The translations under genes and the position numbers were made by a program. The notes under the pieces are model-generated. The model was not told the DNA's origin. It saw nothing but the letters and a program-made list of their open reading frames with translations, and did not search any database. From NCBI RefSeq assembly GCF_900187455.1, contig NZ_FYDX01000012.1, positions 94,402-158,401 of the forward strand: a stretch of 64,000 nucleotides of DNA, in the 5' to 3' direction. This stretch comes from Pseudomonas sp. Irchel 3E13 (GTDB lineage: Bacteria; Pseudomonadota; Gammaproteobacteria; Pseudomonadales; Pseudomonadaceae). Positions 8,362 to 20,279 of this stretch are shown piece after piece (within the stretch, counting starts at the first letter, position 1; every line of letters begins with the position of its first letter).

Positions 8362-10233
8362 TTATGCAGCCTCTTTAACTAGCAGCTTTGCGCGCTCAAC
8401 TGCTTTATCGTAATTTTTAGGACGGGTCAAAACAGGAATCTTCCCTTTCTCGACTCTTCCGCCGGCAAGAATTGCCAAGAACTCAAGGTTTGGAATCTGT
8501 CCAAACAGTTGCGACGGGAACAACTCACCCTCTTCATCCATCAAGCGCTCACCCACATTAAGTGAGTGCATGTGCGGATCATCTTTAGTTGAGTTACCCT
8601 GAGTCCTCATGACGTACTTGTAGTATGTCGGCGGGATCATTTTCGCAATATATTCTTGTGTCTCTTGGTCAGTAATACGAAGTGCAATTACATGGTTAAC
8701 GTTACCCAGCACTTGTCGCGCTTTTGCTGGCGATCCCATCCGAGCCTCAAAGTCCGCAATTGTCTGGGTAGCGACACACAACCGCATGCCCGCACCACGG
8801 CCTTTGTTCAGAAGTTGCACAAGCTGGTCGTTTACGGTTTCTGCTGCTTCATCCACGAAGATATTAACCGGCCTGCGCTTCAAGACCTCTGGGTCTTCGA
8901 AGTTGTAGCGCTGTCCGGCAACCGCCGCCAAGTCAGCCAGGAAAATAGAGCCAATGGCCGAACCGACCATGTTGTCGGATAGCGAATCCAGACCCATGTA
9001 GAGCACTTCAGCGCCCTGGATAACCTTGCTCGAGTCTGTGATGTCACGCTCGTCTTCAGGGTCATCCATGTTCGGAGATAGGATGGGGCCCATGTGTCCG
9101 GCAGTCAGCATGTTCAGTACTGGCAGCAGCGAGGCAATCATCTTGCCGAAGTGCGCCTTGTCATGTTCGAACATGGAGAGCAGCCCTTCCAGGTCTGAAC
9201 TCGGCGCAAGCGGAACGATTTCAGTCCGATACAGCTGCAACAGAGCCTTAGCTCGCATTTCGTCTGTTTGGGCTTTACTCAATGCAAGCCGGGCTAGCAC
9301 TTCATAATGAGGGTGCACCCTGGATCCATAAGCCGTGATAGCGAGGATCACTAGCGGTGCCAGACCACCTTCGAGCGTGCGTCGGAGTTCAACCAGTGTC
9401 GGCAGCGTCCCGCACAACAACTGAGCCTGGATAACGTTGTTGAGAGCCATCTGCGCAAAGGCCTGGAACGGATCCCCGCCCTCGGATTTCATGAGTGCGG
9501 CAATGCGCGATGCCACCTCGGTAGCCCGACCGAAGTTTTTGGTTGGCGAGATCCGAACGCTTTTCTCTGGGAATGCTGGGTGGAAGTATTTGAACCGCTC
9601 CGGCCGCCCCGAAAGCTCACAAGCCCGCTTGGCGTTCTCCGCAAGTTCTTTATCCCCTTTAGGGTCGATTATGATTACAGCCTCTCCGCGCAAGATGGCC
9701 TGGCTGATCAAAATATCGAACTGCCGGGTCTTACCCGAGCCTGTGGTGCCGGCAATCAGCATATGAAGTGAGGAGAGGTCTTCCTTCAACTCAATAGGCC
9801 TATCTGGTTGCATCGAGATGCCGTGAATCCATGACGAGCCCATGAAGCCTTCGGGCACCTTGGGCATCAATTTCGTGATGTCGCGCTTGAGCAGTTCAAA
9901 CACCTGCTGCCCTTCACTCTGCGTCCACCTGAAGCCTGTGCCGAGAAAGAGGCTCCCGCGCTTTGTGAGCATCTGCTCAATTAACTCATCCTGCCCCATC
10001 ATCACAGCAGGTTTCGCTTTCAGTCCTTGCCTCACCCGGTAGAGATGTACGGCAGCCGGAATGCGCCGCAAGGCAAAGCCACCCATAACAAACATCGATA
10101 GATAAAAGGGCTGCGGAGGAAGATCAGTGAGCAGGTGCACGGCGCTCGTCGCCGCCATGCCCAGGACCCAACCGCTCGCCTCAAAGGCCTCAAAGTTAGG
10201 CCTCCATGGCATCTCATACGCCCATTCACTCAT
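8362..10233 (-). CDS. traD: TraD type IV coupling protein
   Basis: TraD is the inner-membrane ATPase that brings the relaxase-DNA complex to the secretion channel. The 623-residue protein has two N-terminal hydrophobic segments (about residues 20-60), Walker A GTTGSGKT at 162-169, IIIDPKGDKELA a little further on, and Walker B in NIFVDEAAETV followed by LLNKGRGAGMRLCVATQT, the sensor region typical of VirD4/TraD ATPases. Length and layout match MOBH-type TraD. Its start lies 5 nt after the traI stop, so the two are probably co-translated. Confidence 0.95.
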   Translation of the reverse strand: MSEWAYEMPWRPNFEAFEASGWVLGMAATSAVHLLTDLPPQPFYLSMFVMGGFALRRIPAAVHLYRVRQGLKAKPAVMMGQDELIEQMLTKRGSLFLGTGFRWTQSEGQQVFELLKRDITKLMPKVPEGFMGSSWIHGISMQPDRPIELKEDLSSLHMLIAGTTGSGKTRQFDILISQAILRGEAVIIIDPKGDKELAENAKRACELSGRPERFKYFHPAFPEKSVRISPTKNFGRATEVASRIAALMKSEGGDPFQAFAQMALNNVIQAQLLCGTLPTLVELRRTLEGGLAPLVILAITAYGSRVHPHYEVLARLALSKAQTDEMRAKALLQLYRTEIVPLAPSSDLEGLLSMFEHDKAHFGKMIASLLPVLNMLTAGHMGPILSPNMDDPEDERDITDSSKVIQGAEVLYMGLDSLSDNMVGSAIGSIFLADLAAVAGQRYNFEDPEVLKRRPVNIFVDEAAETVNDQLVQLLNKGRGAGMRLCVATQTIADFEARMGSPAKARQVLGNVNHVIALRITDQETQEYIAKMIPPTYYKYVMRTQGNSTKDDPHMHSLNVGERLMDEEGELFPSQLFGQIPNLEFLAILAGGRVEKGKIPVLTRPKNYDKAVERAKLLVKEAA

Positions 10234-10238
10234 CGCTT

Positions 10239-13916
<3,678 letters not shown>

Positions 13917-14056
13917 TGCAGTCCTCCTCATGCATGCATTTTGTCTACAAGTTGGATGAGGAGAGCCTTAATCCATACCAATTCGCGGGTCGGACTACGC
14001 CCACCCTCCCATGCTCTCCCCCACATAATCCCTCTCACACACCACGGGAGGGCGAT

Positions 14057-14584
14057 ATGCTCCGGACTAAGGCAATACTGATCGCGGCAGCTGCATTTCT
14101 TGCGGCTTGCTCCAGCTCGCACAAACACCAATATGACCATGTGACCGATAACGCCGCGGCCTACGTACCGGTTCGAATCGCCCATGAGTTCTACAGCAGT
14201 TGGGGTCATGACGGCCGTGGTGGAGCGGCTCTGAGAAAACCGGCCTATCAGCATGTGATGGGCAGCGAAGACGTGGTTATGACCACTCAGGGGAACTACG
14301 CTGAGCTGCGATCTGGGCAGGGCAGCAGTGTTGTGGTCACTGCGCTGAATCACGGCTTGAACAAGGCCATTGACCAGGCCTTGATCATCTCTCCCGCGGC
14401 GAGTGCTCCAGCGCCACGGGTTGCAGCACTAAATTCCAGCCAAGATGAGTACGAGCGGGCCTATCGGAAACTTTGCCGGGGTGCTGGAATGGAGATGACC
14501 GAGCGAGAGTGGGAAATTGTCGCTCAGGGCGGCCCTAAAGGAATCCCCGCATCCTTGCGAGGTAAATGCTTCCAAGGCAAATGA
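14057..14584 (+). CDS. Lipoprotein divergent from traI
   Basis: A 175-residue protein with a lipobox LAAC (Cys18) and Ser residues after it, so probably outer-membrane. The body has no domain I recognise. The C-terminal 60 residues contain DEYERAYRKLCRGAGMEMTEREWEIV and a second Cys pair partner (GKCFQGK). GGGAGGG lies 6 nt before the ATG. Divergence from traI suggests shared control; an entry-exclusion or mating-related role is possible but unsupported by sequence. Confidence 0.85.
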   Translation: MLRTKAILIAAAAFLAACSSSHKHQYDHVTDNAAAYVPVRIAHEFYSSWGHDGRGGAALRKPAYQHVMGSEDVVMTTQGNYAELRSGQGSSVVVTALNHGLNKAIDQALIISPAASAPAPRVAALNSSQDEYERAYRKLCRGAGMEMTEREWEIVAQGGPKGIPASLRGKCFQGK

Positions 14585-14620
14585 CACCCGGTACCGCACA
14601 CCGCCCCGAAAGGGGCCCTC

Positions 14621-14995
14621 TTATCCTGGGATCAACCCGATAAGCCGCCAATAGGCGCGTGAGTCGAAGGTTGCCAACCCGAGCAAGACCCCGGCCAAGG
14701 CCCCGATCACCATAACAACTACCAGCAGCTGCTTGATAGGCACCCCCCAGAGCAACTGGCCACTCCACGCCCTTTTCAATCGCTCCGCAAACCTGTGCCA
14801 ACGCCCGTCAGGGATCAGCAGGTCCAGGGAAGCCATGCGTTTACTGCTGACCGCATCAGCAGTGACCATCTCTTCAATAATCCCGAGGGTTGCTTTGCTG
14901 CCCGTAGATTCCTCATGAGCCCTAACCAAGGATCTCAGAGAAACCCTCACCTTGAGTGGTTTCGGATGTTTTACAGCCACTCCTGCGCGTCCCAT
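14621..14995 (-). CDS. Hypothetical protein with a C-terminal membrane segment
   Basis: A 124-residue protein: a basic, soluble N-terminal part of about 85 residues and a single hydrophobic helix near the C-terminus (LLVVVMVIGALAGVLLGLATF). Gene products of this shape are usually inner-membrane-anchored cytoplasmic proteins. No family recognised. GAGG precedes the ATG at 14995 by 7 nt. It converges with the lipoprotein gene; a GC-rich CCCCGAAAGGGG hairpin lies in the 36-nt gap. Confidence 0.7.
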   Translation of the reverse strand: MGRAGVAVKHPKPLKVRVSLRSLVRAHEESTGSKATLGIIEEMVTADAVSSKRMASLDLLIPDGRWHRFAERLKRAWSGQLLWGVPIKQLLVVVMVIGALAGVLLGLATFDSRAYWRLIGLIPG

Positions 14996-15089
14996 CAAAG
15001 CACCTCACCTGTTGTGTTTCAGGGACCGTAACAAAAATCAACCCCGTAATAGTCTCAATTCGCCACCATTCGGGGGTCCGAAGTGGCCC

Positions 15090-15116
15090 TTGCATATACA
15101 GAATTGACGGTAAGGT
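15090..15116 (+). promoter_or_regulatory. Possible promoter of the recurrent TTGCA class upstream of the ParB-like gene
   Basis: TTGCAT, 15 nt, then TAAGGT, followed about 150 nt later by the ParB-like start. Spacing equals that of the motif before several other genes here, but the -10 match is weak. Confidence 0.3.
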
Positions 15117-15259
15117 TGGCCGAGAACCGAAGAAGCACTTCGATGGCTCCCCGCGCACGCTGAGATGACCGGGACTCGATGAACATCGCTCTCGTGTTCG
15201 GCCCAGTGGATTTGATTCCACCTCACGCCGCCTCACATTTACATAAGCGAACTACGACG

Positions 15260-16393
15260 ATGACGGATCTTGAACAGTACGACGAAGACAGCGTAGAGCA
15301 CGGTGAACAAGCCCAGCTCGCTAATGACTTATCGACCTTTTGCGAAGCAGCTGTCGCAGGAGGTAACAGCGGAAGCGTTGGGGAGACCAACCTCACCTGG
15401 TTGGCCTTGGAACTGATCGAGGAACAAGAGGGTTTCAACCTACGTGACTACAGCCGGGAGGACACAATACAACACATCGAACGTTTGGCTGCCGCGTGGT
15501 CGCGCAGTGAACAGTTCCAGCCTCTGGAGGTAAAGATTGTCAACGGGCACTGCTACGTCCGTGACGGTCACTGCCGGCTGCGCGCAGCGAAACTGGCGGC
15601 AGAACGCGGGGCCCCAATCAAACGGTTGCCGGTCATCGAACTCAAGGGCAGTGATCAGTTGGCCACCGTTCGCATCCTGACTTCGAACGAACAGTTGAAA
15701 ATCACCATCATCCAACGCGCCAGAGGGTATCAACGTCTGCGTGACTTCGGATTTTCTGATGGCCAGATCGCAGTGTACGTCGGCAGGACCGACACCAGTG
15801 TTCGCGAAAGCATACGCTTGCTGCTCTTACCTGAGTCAGTCCAGGAACTGCTTGAAAAGGGGATCATCAAGCCATTCCTTGCCCTGGATCTCTGGCGGAA
15901 GTATGGCAGCGCGAGCGAGAAAATCATCCTCGACGCCTATGAGGCTCGCCAGAAGGAGCAGGCGCTTTTACTTGCAACGACACCACCCTCTGCCCAGTCC
16001 ACAACTGAAAACGCGACCACCCCGAATGGCACTGAGAAGGCTGGTAACGAGCCCGACCAGGCCGCCCCTCCCCAGGCTGAAAACTCTGCTGAACCTGCAG
16101 CGCCGGTCCTACCGCCAATCCGACTTACCAGTCGCAACATACAGGCCCCGACGAAGCGCATCGGCAAAAAGCTGATCACGAATATGACTACCACCATGAC
16201 CGGCATTTCTCGGCACATGCGCGAGTCAGCGGTGATCAACGCCCAATCGGGGAGCGTTTCGGTTCAAATTCCGATCGAAGAGTACGAACGCTTTATCTCG
16301 ATCTCCAATGAGGTGTCTACGCACCGCGATGATGGCGGTGCACCCGCCGTGGGCGAGGATAAGAGCCAGCTGAATATGAGCCTCGCCAGCTAA
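15260..16393 (+). CDS. ParB/Srx-family DNA-binding protein (copy 1)
   Basis: A 377-residue protein with a ParB-like N-terminal nuclease/CTPase-fold domain (YVRDGHCRLRAAKLAAERG is the conserved G-H-R-x-A region) followed by a helix-turn-helix segment (GFSDGQIAVYVGRTDTSVRESIRLLLLP) and a Pro/Ala-rich variable tail. ParB proteins bind centromere sites for segregation, but related proteins act as regulators. No parA lies beside it, unlike a standard partition operon, so a partition role is uncertain. The start is uncertain: the ATG at 15260 gives the usual N-terminus, while the frame is open to 15179. A strong bidirectional terminator follows. A second ParB-like protein is at 54333. Confidence 0.85.
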   Translation: MTDLEQYDEDSVEHGEQAQLANDLSTFCEAAVAGGNSGSVGETNLTWLALELIEEQEGFNLRDYSREDTIQHIERLAAAWSRSEQFQPLEVKIVNGHCYVRDGHCRLRAAKLAAERGAPIKRLPVIELKGSDQLATVRILTSNEQLKITIIQRARGYQRLRDFGFSDGQIAVYVGRTDTSVRESIRLLLLPESVQELLEKGIIKPFLALDLWRKYGSASEKIILDAYEARQKEQALLLATTPPSAQSTTENATTPNGTEKAGNEPDQAAPPQAENSAEPAAPVLPPIRLTSRNIQAPTKRIGKKLITNMTTTMTGISRHMRESAVINAQSGSVSVQIPIEEYERFISISNEVSTHRDDGGAPAVGEDKSQLNMSLAS

Positions 16394-16410
16394 ACCGGAG
16401 TGACGCAAAA

Positions 16411-16441
16411 GGGGGAGCCAGAAGATACTTCTGACTCCCCC
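16411..16441. terminator. Bidirectional terminator between convergent genes
   Basis: A long hairpin (GGGGGAG and CAGAAG pairing with CTTCTG and CTCCCCC, one internal mismatch) is followed by TTTTT on the plus strand and TTTT on the minus strand. It separates the ParB-like gene from the convergent Cas4-like gene. Confidence 0.88.
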
Positions 16442-16456
16442 TTTTTCATTGGCAGG

Positions 16457-16945
16457 TTATCGAACCCTGCGGCCTACCGGGCACATTGCCTTTTTCGAGC
16501 AGCCCGCACAGACAGTCTCATTCGGGTGTCTTGGCGCGGCCCGAAGGCCTTCGCAACGCAGCGCCCAATACCTGTTCCATAGCGAAATTATTTGAGCGCT
16601 GTTGAGCAGTGCTACAGGTTTGTAAATCGTGCGCGAGGGGCCGGCGATCCGGATGTAACCTGTACCTGAAACGGGTAGATTCCTCCCGAACAACGCCTGT
16701 GACTGGCGAGCTAAGATGAAGGCATAAACGCTCAGCTGGATCACGTCCTTCATGTAGACCATCTCCCGCCGCCTGCGCTTGGTGTCCACAGGCACCAGCC
16801 AGCCATTAACCAGAAACACCTGATCCCCACGACCGTGCAAAGGCACTGGAATTTCGGTAGCCAGATCGCGTTCGGACAGCACTACCCGACCACCACGCAA
16901 CGCGTCGGGAAGGTTCTCACTCCATGCACCGATTGCACGATTCAT
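16457..16945 (-). CDS. Cas4/RecB-like PD-(D/E)XK nuclease, catalytic C-terminal part
   Basis: A 162-residue protein carrying the core motifs of Cas4/RecB-family exonucleases in order: Gly-Arg-Gly-Asp41 (motif II), Val-Asp54-Thr-Lys56 (motif III), and Gln70-Leu-Ser-Val-Tyr74 in DVIQLSVYAFILARQ (motif IV). Near the end Cys146-x2-Cys149-x5-Cys155 matches the three C-terminal iron-sulfur ligands of Cas4. What is missing is the N-terminal part with the first Cys and the G-x3-H motif; a separate, divergent gene at 17092 appears to hold it. No CRISPR array or other cas gene is present, so a role in DNA repair, transfer or recombination is more likely than spacer acquisition. GGTGAG lies before the ATG. 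Confidence 0.75.
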   Translation of the reverse strand: MNRAIGAWSENLPDALRGGRVVLSERDLATEIPVPLHGRGDQVFLVNGWLVPVDTKRRRREMVYMKDVIQLSVYAFILARQSQALFGRNLPVSGTGYIRIAGPSRTIYKPVALLNSAQIISLWNRYWALRCEGLRAAPRHPNETVCAGCSKKAMCPVGRRVR

Positions 16946-16974
16946 ACACTCACCAATTATTTCTTCACACCACT

Positions 16975-17001
16975 ACAGTACCCCCTCTTCTGAAAGTGCA
17001 A
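16975..17001 (-). promoter_or_regulatory. Promoter-like TTGCAC-N15-TACTGT before the Cas4-like gene
   Basis: TTGCAC, 15 nt, TACTGT, with the -10 about 30 nt before the ATG at 16945. It belongs to the recurrent GGGTTGCA class seen before other genes of this element. Confidence 0.45.
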
Positions 17002-17091
17002 CCCCGCGGGAGCGGCCACCAGCTGAAAAGCTTGCTTATCTGAGAAGCATGAGAATCTGTACAGGTGACAAATGAGACCATGAGGTGATTT

Positions 17092-17313
17092 ATGAGCGGG
17101 AGACGCAACGGTCGCCATCCAAAGTCTGTATCGGCTACAGAGCTTTCCAAACTGGGCCAATGCGAATTGATGGTTGCCCTCAACCTGGCAGACGCACCGA
17201 CCCAAGCGATGAAGGAACTCAGCCGCCAAGGCGAGGTGGAGCATGACCGATTCCATTTGAGGGCTGTCCTCAACGCTGGCACAGCCGACGAGGTCGCTCG
17301 GCTGCGCAAGTGA
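17092..17313 (+). CDS. Small protein resembling the Cas4 N-terminal module
   Basis: A 73-residue protein with a good ribosome site (GAGG, 7 nt before ATG). Residues 14-55 read SATELSKLGQC (Cys24) and then G47-E-V-E-H51. Cas4/RecB-like nucleases begin with the same pattern: a Ser-rich ATEL segment, one Cys as the first iron-sulfur ligand, and a G-x3-H motif. It ends where the catalytic part would begin; that part is encoded on the other strand at 16457-16945. It may be half of a split nuclease or a relic of an inversion. The resemblance is read by eye, and the protein could instead be an unrelated small regulator. Confidence 0.6.
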   Translation: MSGRRNGRHPKSVSATELSKLGQCELMVALNLADAPTQAMKELSRQGEVEHDRFHLRAVLNAGTADEVARLRK

Positions 17314-17320
17314 CGTCAAC

Positions 17321-17340
17321 AGGGGCGAATCGGCGCCCCT
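17321..17340. repeat. Inverted repeat AGGGGCG-AATCGG-CGCCCCT
   Basis: A 7-bp inverted repeat just after the small Cas4-N-like gene and 53 nt before the topoisomerase start. It resembles the repeats at 2869-2888 and 27825-27842. Confidence 0.5.
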
Positions 17341-17392
17341 CAGCATTATCCGCAAGGCACTGTTGCACTAGGTTTCCTAGGAACAGAATATC

Positions 17393-19516
17393 GTGTTCGA
17401 TCTCGTCATAGTCGAAAGTCCGAAAAAGATAAAAAAGGTGCAAGAGTACCTTGGTGAAAATTACAAAGTTGCCGCGAGCGTTGGGCACTTCCGTGACCTA
17501 CCCCTTCGGCGAATGGGAGTAGAAGCCCCGAACTTTGTACCTGACTATGAGGTAAATGAAGACAAGAAATCGGTCGTGGCAAACCTGAAGAAGTTGATCA
17601 AGCAGGCTCGCATGGTCTACCTGGCCACCGACCTTGACCGAGAAGGTGAAGCGATCGCTTGGCACCTGAGAGAAGTCCTAAAGCCAGCGAAGTACCGCAG
17701 AATCAAGTTCAACGCCATCACCAAGAAAGCCCTTACGGAATCCATTTCCAATGCCGGCGACCTCGACATGATGCTGGTGGCTGCTCAGGAAGCCCGGCGC
17801 GTCCTTGACCGTATCGTGGGTTACACGGTCTCCCCCCTCCTGACGGAAATATCCGGCGCCGCTGTGAACCTGTCTGCCGGCCGCGTTCAATCGGCCGCAT
17901 TGCTGCTCCTGGTCGATCGTGAACAAGCCATTGAGCGGTTCGTCTCGGTCGAACACTACAAGCTCAAGGTTGGCTTCCCCTGGCCCGGCAAGCAAGCGGT
18001 GTGGCACGCAGAATGGCAGCACCAGACATTACAAACAGCGATGGGTGTTGAGGCCACCGACTTGTTCACGCACGCACCGTACATTGCCAGTTTGGCAGAG
18101 GCCATCAAGAACCAACCTGCTTTCATGGTTTACAAGGTTGACCGCCGGGAAGAAGACAGAAAAGCGCCAGCTCCCTTCACGACATCCACCCTCCAGCAAG
18201 CTGCAAGCGTGAAGCTTGGAATGGATGTCGACCAGACCATGAAGAAGGCTCAGGCACTCTTCGACGCGGGCCTGATTACTTACCACAGAACAGATAGCCC
18301 CAACCTCGACGAGGAGTCGGCGGAAGAAATTCGTGCCTGGCTTACTGGTCAAGGGCACCCAGTGCCAGCGCAACGGAATACATGGGCGTCGAAAGCTGAC
18401 GCACAGGAAGCACACGAAGCTATCCGGCCCACTGCCGTTGATATCACACCCACCGACTTTGCGCCTGATAGCGACGAGATGAAGCTCTACAAGCTGATCT
18501 GGCTTCGCGCTGTAGCAAGTCAAATGGTCCCGGCTCGATATGATGCGACCAAGGCCCTTTTACTTTCTGCCGTCCAGGTGAAGGGCTCGAATCTTCAATT
18601 CCTGGCCAAGGGGCGAGTACTACTGAGCCCAGGCTGGATGGCTCTCACCCCAGACGATGCGGTTGAGGATAAGGAAGAGGCAAAGGACGACGAGGACGAC
18701 AAGTCGCTCCCCGACCTGCAGGAGCAAGCCCGGCTACAGTGCTGCGAGGTGACGCCAATTACAACCGCCACCAAGCCCCCTCCTCGACTGACTGACGCCT
18801 CACTGACAAAGCTGCTGGAGTCCATGGGCATTGGAAGGCCCTCTACCTTCGCCTCGATTGTGGCCACGCTGTACAAGCGCGAGTACATCCGCAAGGAAAG
18901 CCGGAAGCTCTTTGCGACCCCACTAGGCATGGGCGTGATCTCGATTCTCAGGGGCCGATTCAGCTTCATCAACTACGACTTCACCAAGATGATGGAAGGC
19001 GCTCTCGACCAGATCGCCACAGGCAAGGCGTCCTATTTAGCCGTCGTGAGCTATCAGCACCAGATACTCACTGGTGAGGTTGAAAAGATCAAATCCGATC
19101 CGGCCATAGCCGCCGTGGTTTCCGAGGAGAAGGCCAAGATGTTTGGCGACCAGGTCAGTTGCCCTATTTGCAACACTGGAGTTCTTCGGCGCCGAACTAC
19201 ATCCTCAGGGGCATTCTGGGGTTGTACCGCGTACCCGGCCTGTACGGCATCCTGCAATGAAACCAAGCCGCGCGGTAAACCGCCTGAACCTGATCTCTCC
19301 ACCATCCGCACCAAGGACACGACGCCGGACACTGACGGCCCCAAACCGCCGCGGACCCTTTCGGTGGATCGTTGCCCTAAGTGCAAAAAGCACCAGATGT
19401 CCTTGAGGACAGGCGCAAAGGGTAAGTTCTGGGGCTGCCTTGGGTATCCGAAGTGTAAGGGCACTGCGCCCTATGAGGGCGTTGATTCCTCGGAAAGTGC
19501 ACCCCAGGAGGTCTAA
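17393..19516 (+). CDS. topA: DNA topoisomerase I (type IA)
   Basis: This enzyme relaxes negative supercoils by cutting one strand; element-borne copies are known in conjugative plasmids (TraE of RP4). The 707-residue protein begins with a TOPRIM domain (catalytic Glu8 in IVESPKK, and Asp80-Leu-Asp82-Arg-Glu84 in ATDLDREGEA). The active-site tyrosine is Tyr297 in GLITYHRTDS. The C-terminus has two four-Cys zinc ribbons, starting at CPICNTG and CPKCKKH, each with the FWGC..YP.C pattern. It is shorter than chromosomal TopA (about 870 residues), having fewer ribbons. The start is GTG, with AGGAAC upstream. An acidic insert (KEEAKDDEDDK) precedes the C-terminal part. Confidence 0.95.
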   Translation: MFDLVIVESPKKIKKVQEYLGENYKVAASVGHFRDLPLRRMGVEAPNFVPDYEVNEDKKSVVANLKKLIKQARMVYLATDLDREGEAIAWHLREVLKPAKYRRIKFNAITKKALTESISNAGDLDMMLVAAQEARRVLDRIVGYTVSPLLTEISGAAVNLSAGRVQSAALLLLVDREQAIERFVSVEHYKLKVGFPWPGKQAVWHAEWQHQTLQTAMGVEATDLFTHAPYIASLAEAIKNQPAFMVYKVDRREEDRKAPAPFTTSTLQQAASVKLGMDVDQTMKKAQALFDAGLITYHRTDSPNLDEESAEEIRAWLTGQGHPVPAQRNTWASKADAQEAHEAIRPTAVDITPTDFAPDSDEMKLYKLIWLRAVASQMVPARYDATKALLLSAVQVKGSNLQFLAKGRVLLSPGWMALTPDDAVEDKEEAKDDEDDKSLPDLQEQARLQCCEVTPITTATKPPPRLTDASLTKLLESMGIGRPSTFASIVATLYKREYIRKESRKLFATPLGMGVISILRGRFSFINYDFTKMMEGALDQIATGKASYLAVVSYQHQILTGEVEKIKSDPAIAAVVSEEKAKMFGDQVSCPICNTGVLRRRTTSSGAFWGCTAYPACTASCNETKPRGKPPEPDLSTIRTKDTTPDTDGPKPPRTLSVDRCPKCKKHQMSLRTGAKGKFWGCLGYPKCKGTAPYEGVDSSESAPQEV

Positions 19517-19606
19517 ATTCGCCCCTGTTTGGGGGATAGATCTAAGTCCCCCTGCACCAGGGCGTCTGGATAATGCTCCGATTGGACAGACGCTCATGGA
19601 CTTTTT

Positions 19607-20173
19607 ATGTGTATTGACGGCGCAATCGCGGTATCCAGCTACTCATCAGCTGATAAAAGGCTGCCAATTGAGATCGGCATCGCCACCGCTACGAACACAT
19701 TGAATGTGGTGATCGGGCTTATGCCAGGGATCATTGAGCTTCACCCCGAGGATGAGCTAAGCGCCGGTTTGAGCTCGCTGGAAATGGAAGCCGTCGGCGT
19801 TGCGCCGCACCGGGCATGCGAGTTGATCAATGATTTCCTGCTAGGTGGCGTCGTAGGATGCCAAGAGGAACGCGTCAAAGTAGCCTTGCAGCAGCTTTAC
19901 CACATCGCCGGCTGTGAAATGGAGTTCACCCTCGAGGAACTGGGCGACCTGAATGTTTCGGTGCCCACCCTCGACATGGGAGCGTGCGTCGAGATGGAGG
20001 CTCGCCGGCTAGTGTTCATTGCCAAACAAAAAAGTAACGGGGCCACATCAAGTGTTCACCAACGACGACATTCCTCCAGAGGCAAGGGAAAAACTTCAGC
20101 GCCTACTGGATCTAACCGCCTCGCTCGAACGAGTCAATTCCAAGGTTCTACACGGCCAACAGCCAACGACTGA
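19607..20173 (+). CDS. Degenerate 3'-5' exonuclease-like protein (tentative)
   Basis: A frame of 188 codons. Residues about 1-142 look coding: LPIEIGIATATNTLNVVIGL resembles the PIEIG segment of RNase T/DnaQ-fold exonucleases, and APHRACELINDFLLGGVVGC the helix before their later Asp motif. The DxE, His and Asp catalytic residues are not visible, so the enzyme would be inactive or I have misassigned it. The last about 45 codons are Ser/Arg/Thr-rich, overlap the next gene in another frame and may be non-native, consistent with a frameshift or read-through tail near the A-run at 20025-20032. No clear ribosome site. Confidence 0.5.
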   Translation: MCIDGAIAVSSYSSADKRLPIEIGIATATNTLNVVIGLMPGIIELHPEDELSAGLSSLEMEAVGVAPHRACELINDFLLGGVVGCQEERVKVALQQLYHIAGCEMEFTLEELGDLNVSVPTLDMGACVEMEARRLVFIAKQKSNGATSSVHQRRHSSRGKGKTSAPTGSNRLARTSQFQGSTRPTAND

Positions 20174-20264
20174 AGACTTCGAACTGCTGGGTGAAGGGAG
20201 ACGGGAATTTGGGGATCTGGTAGCACTCTTCGGGCTCCGTCCCCCTAGCGGATCACGTTCGTAG
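20053..20264 (+). CDS. Small hypothetical protein
   Basis: About 70 residues from the GTG at 20053 (VFTNDDIPPEAREKLQ...), a helical, charged protein with no recognised family. The frame opens earlier with a TTG at 20019. It overlaps the tail of the preceding frame and ends 15 nt before the GHKL-zincin gene, suggesting an operon with it. A +1 shift near the A-rich run at 20025-20032 would fuse it to the preceding protein; from sequence alone two overlapping genes and a broken one cannot be told apart. Confidence 0.55.
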
Positions 20265-20279
20265 GGTCACCCTGAAGGG

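Noticed and set aside
20018..20040. Programmed frameshift at the A-rich run
   Set aside because: The run is not in the zero-frame phase of a classic A-AAA-AAG slippery site, and a -1 shift hits a stop at once.
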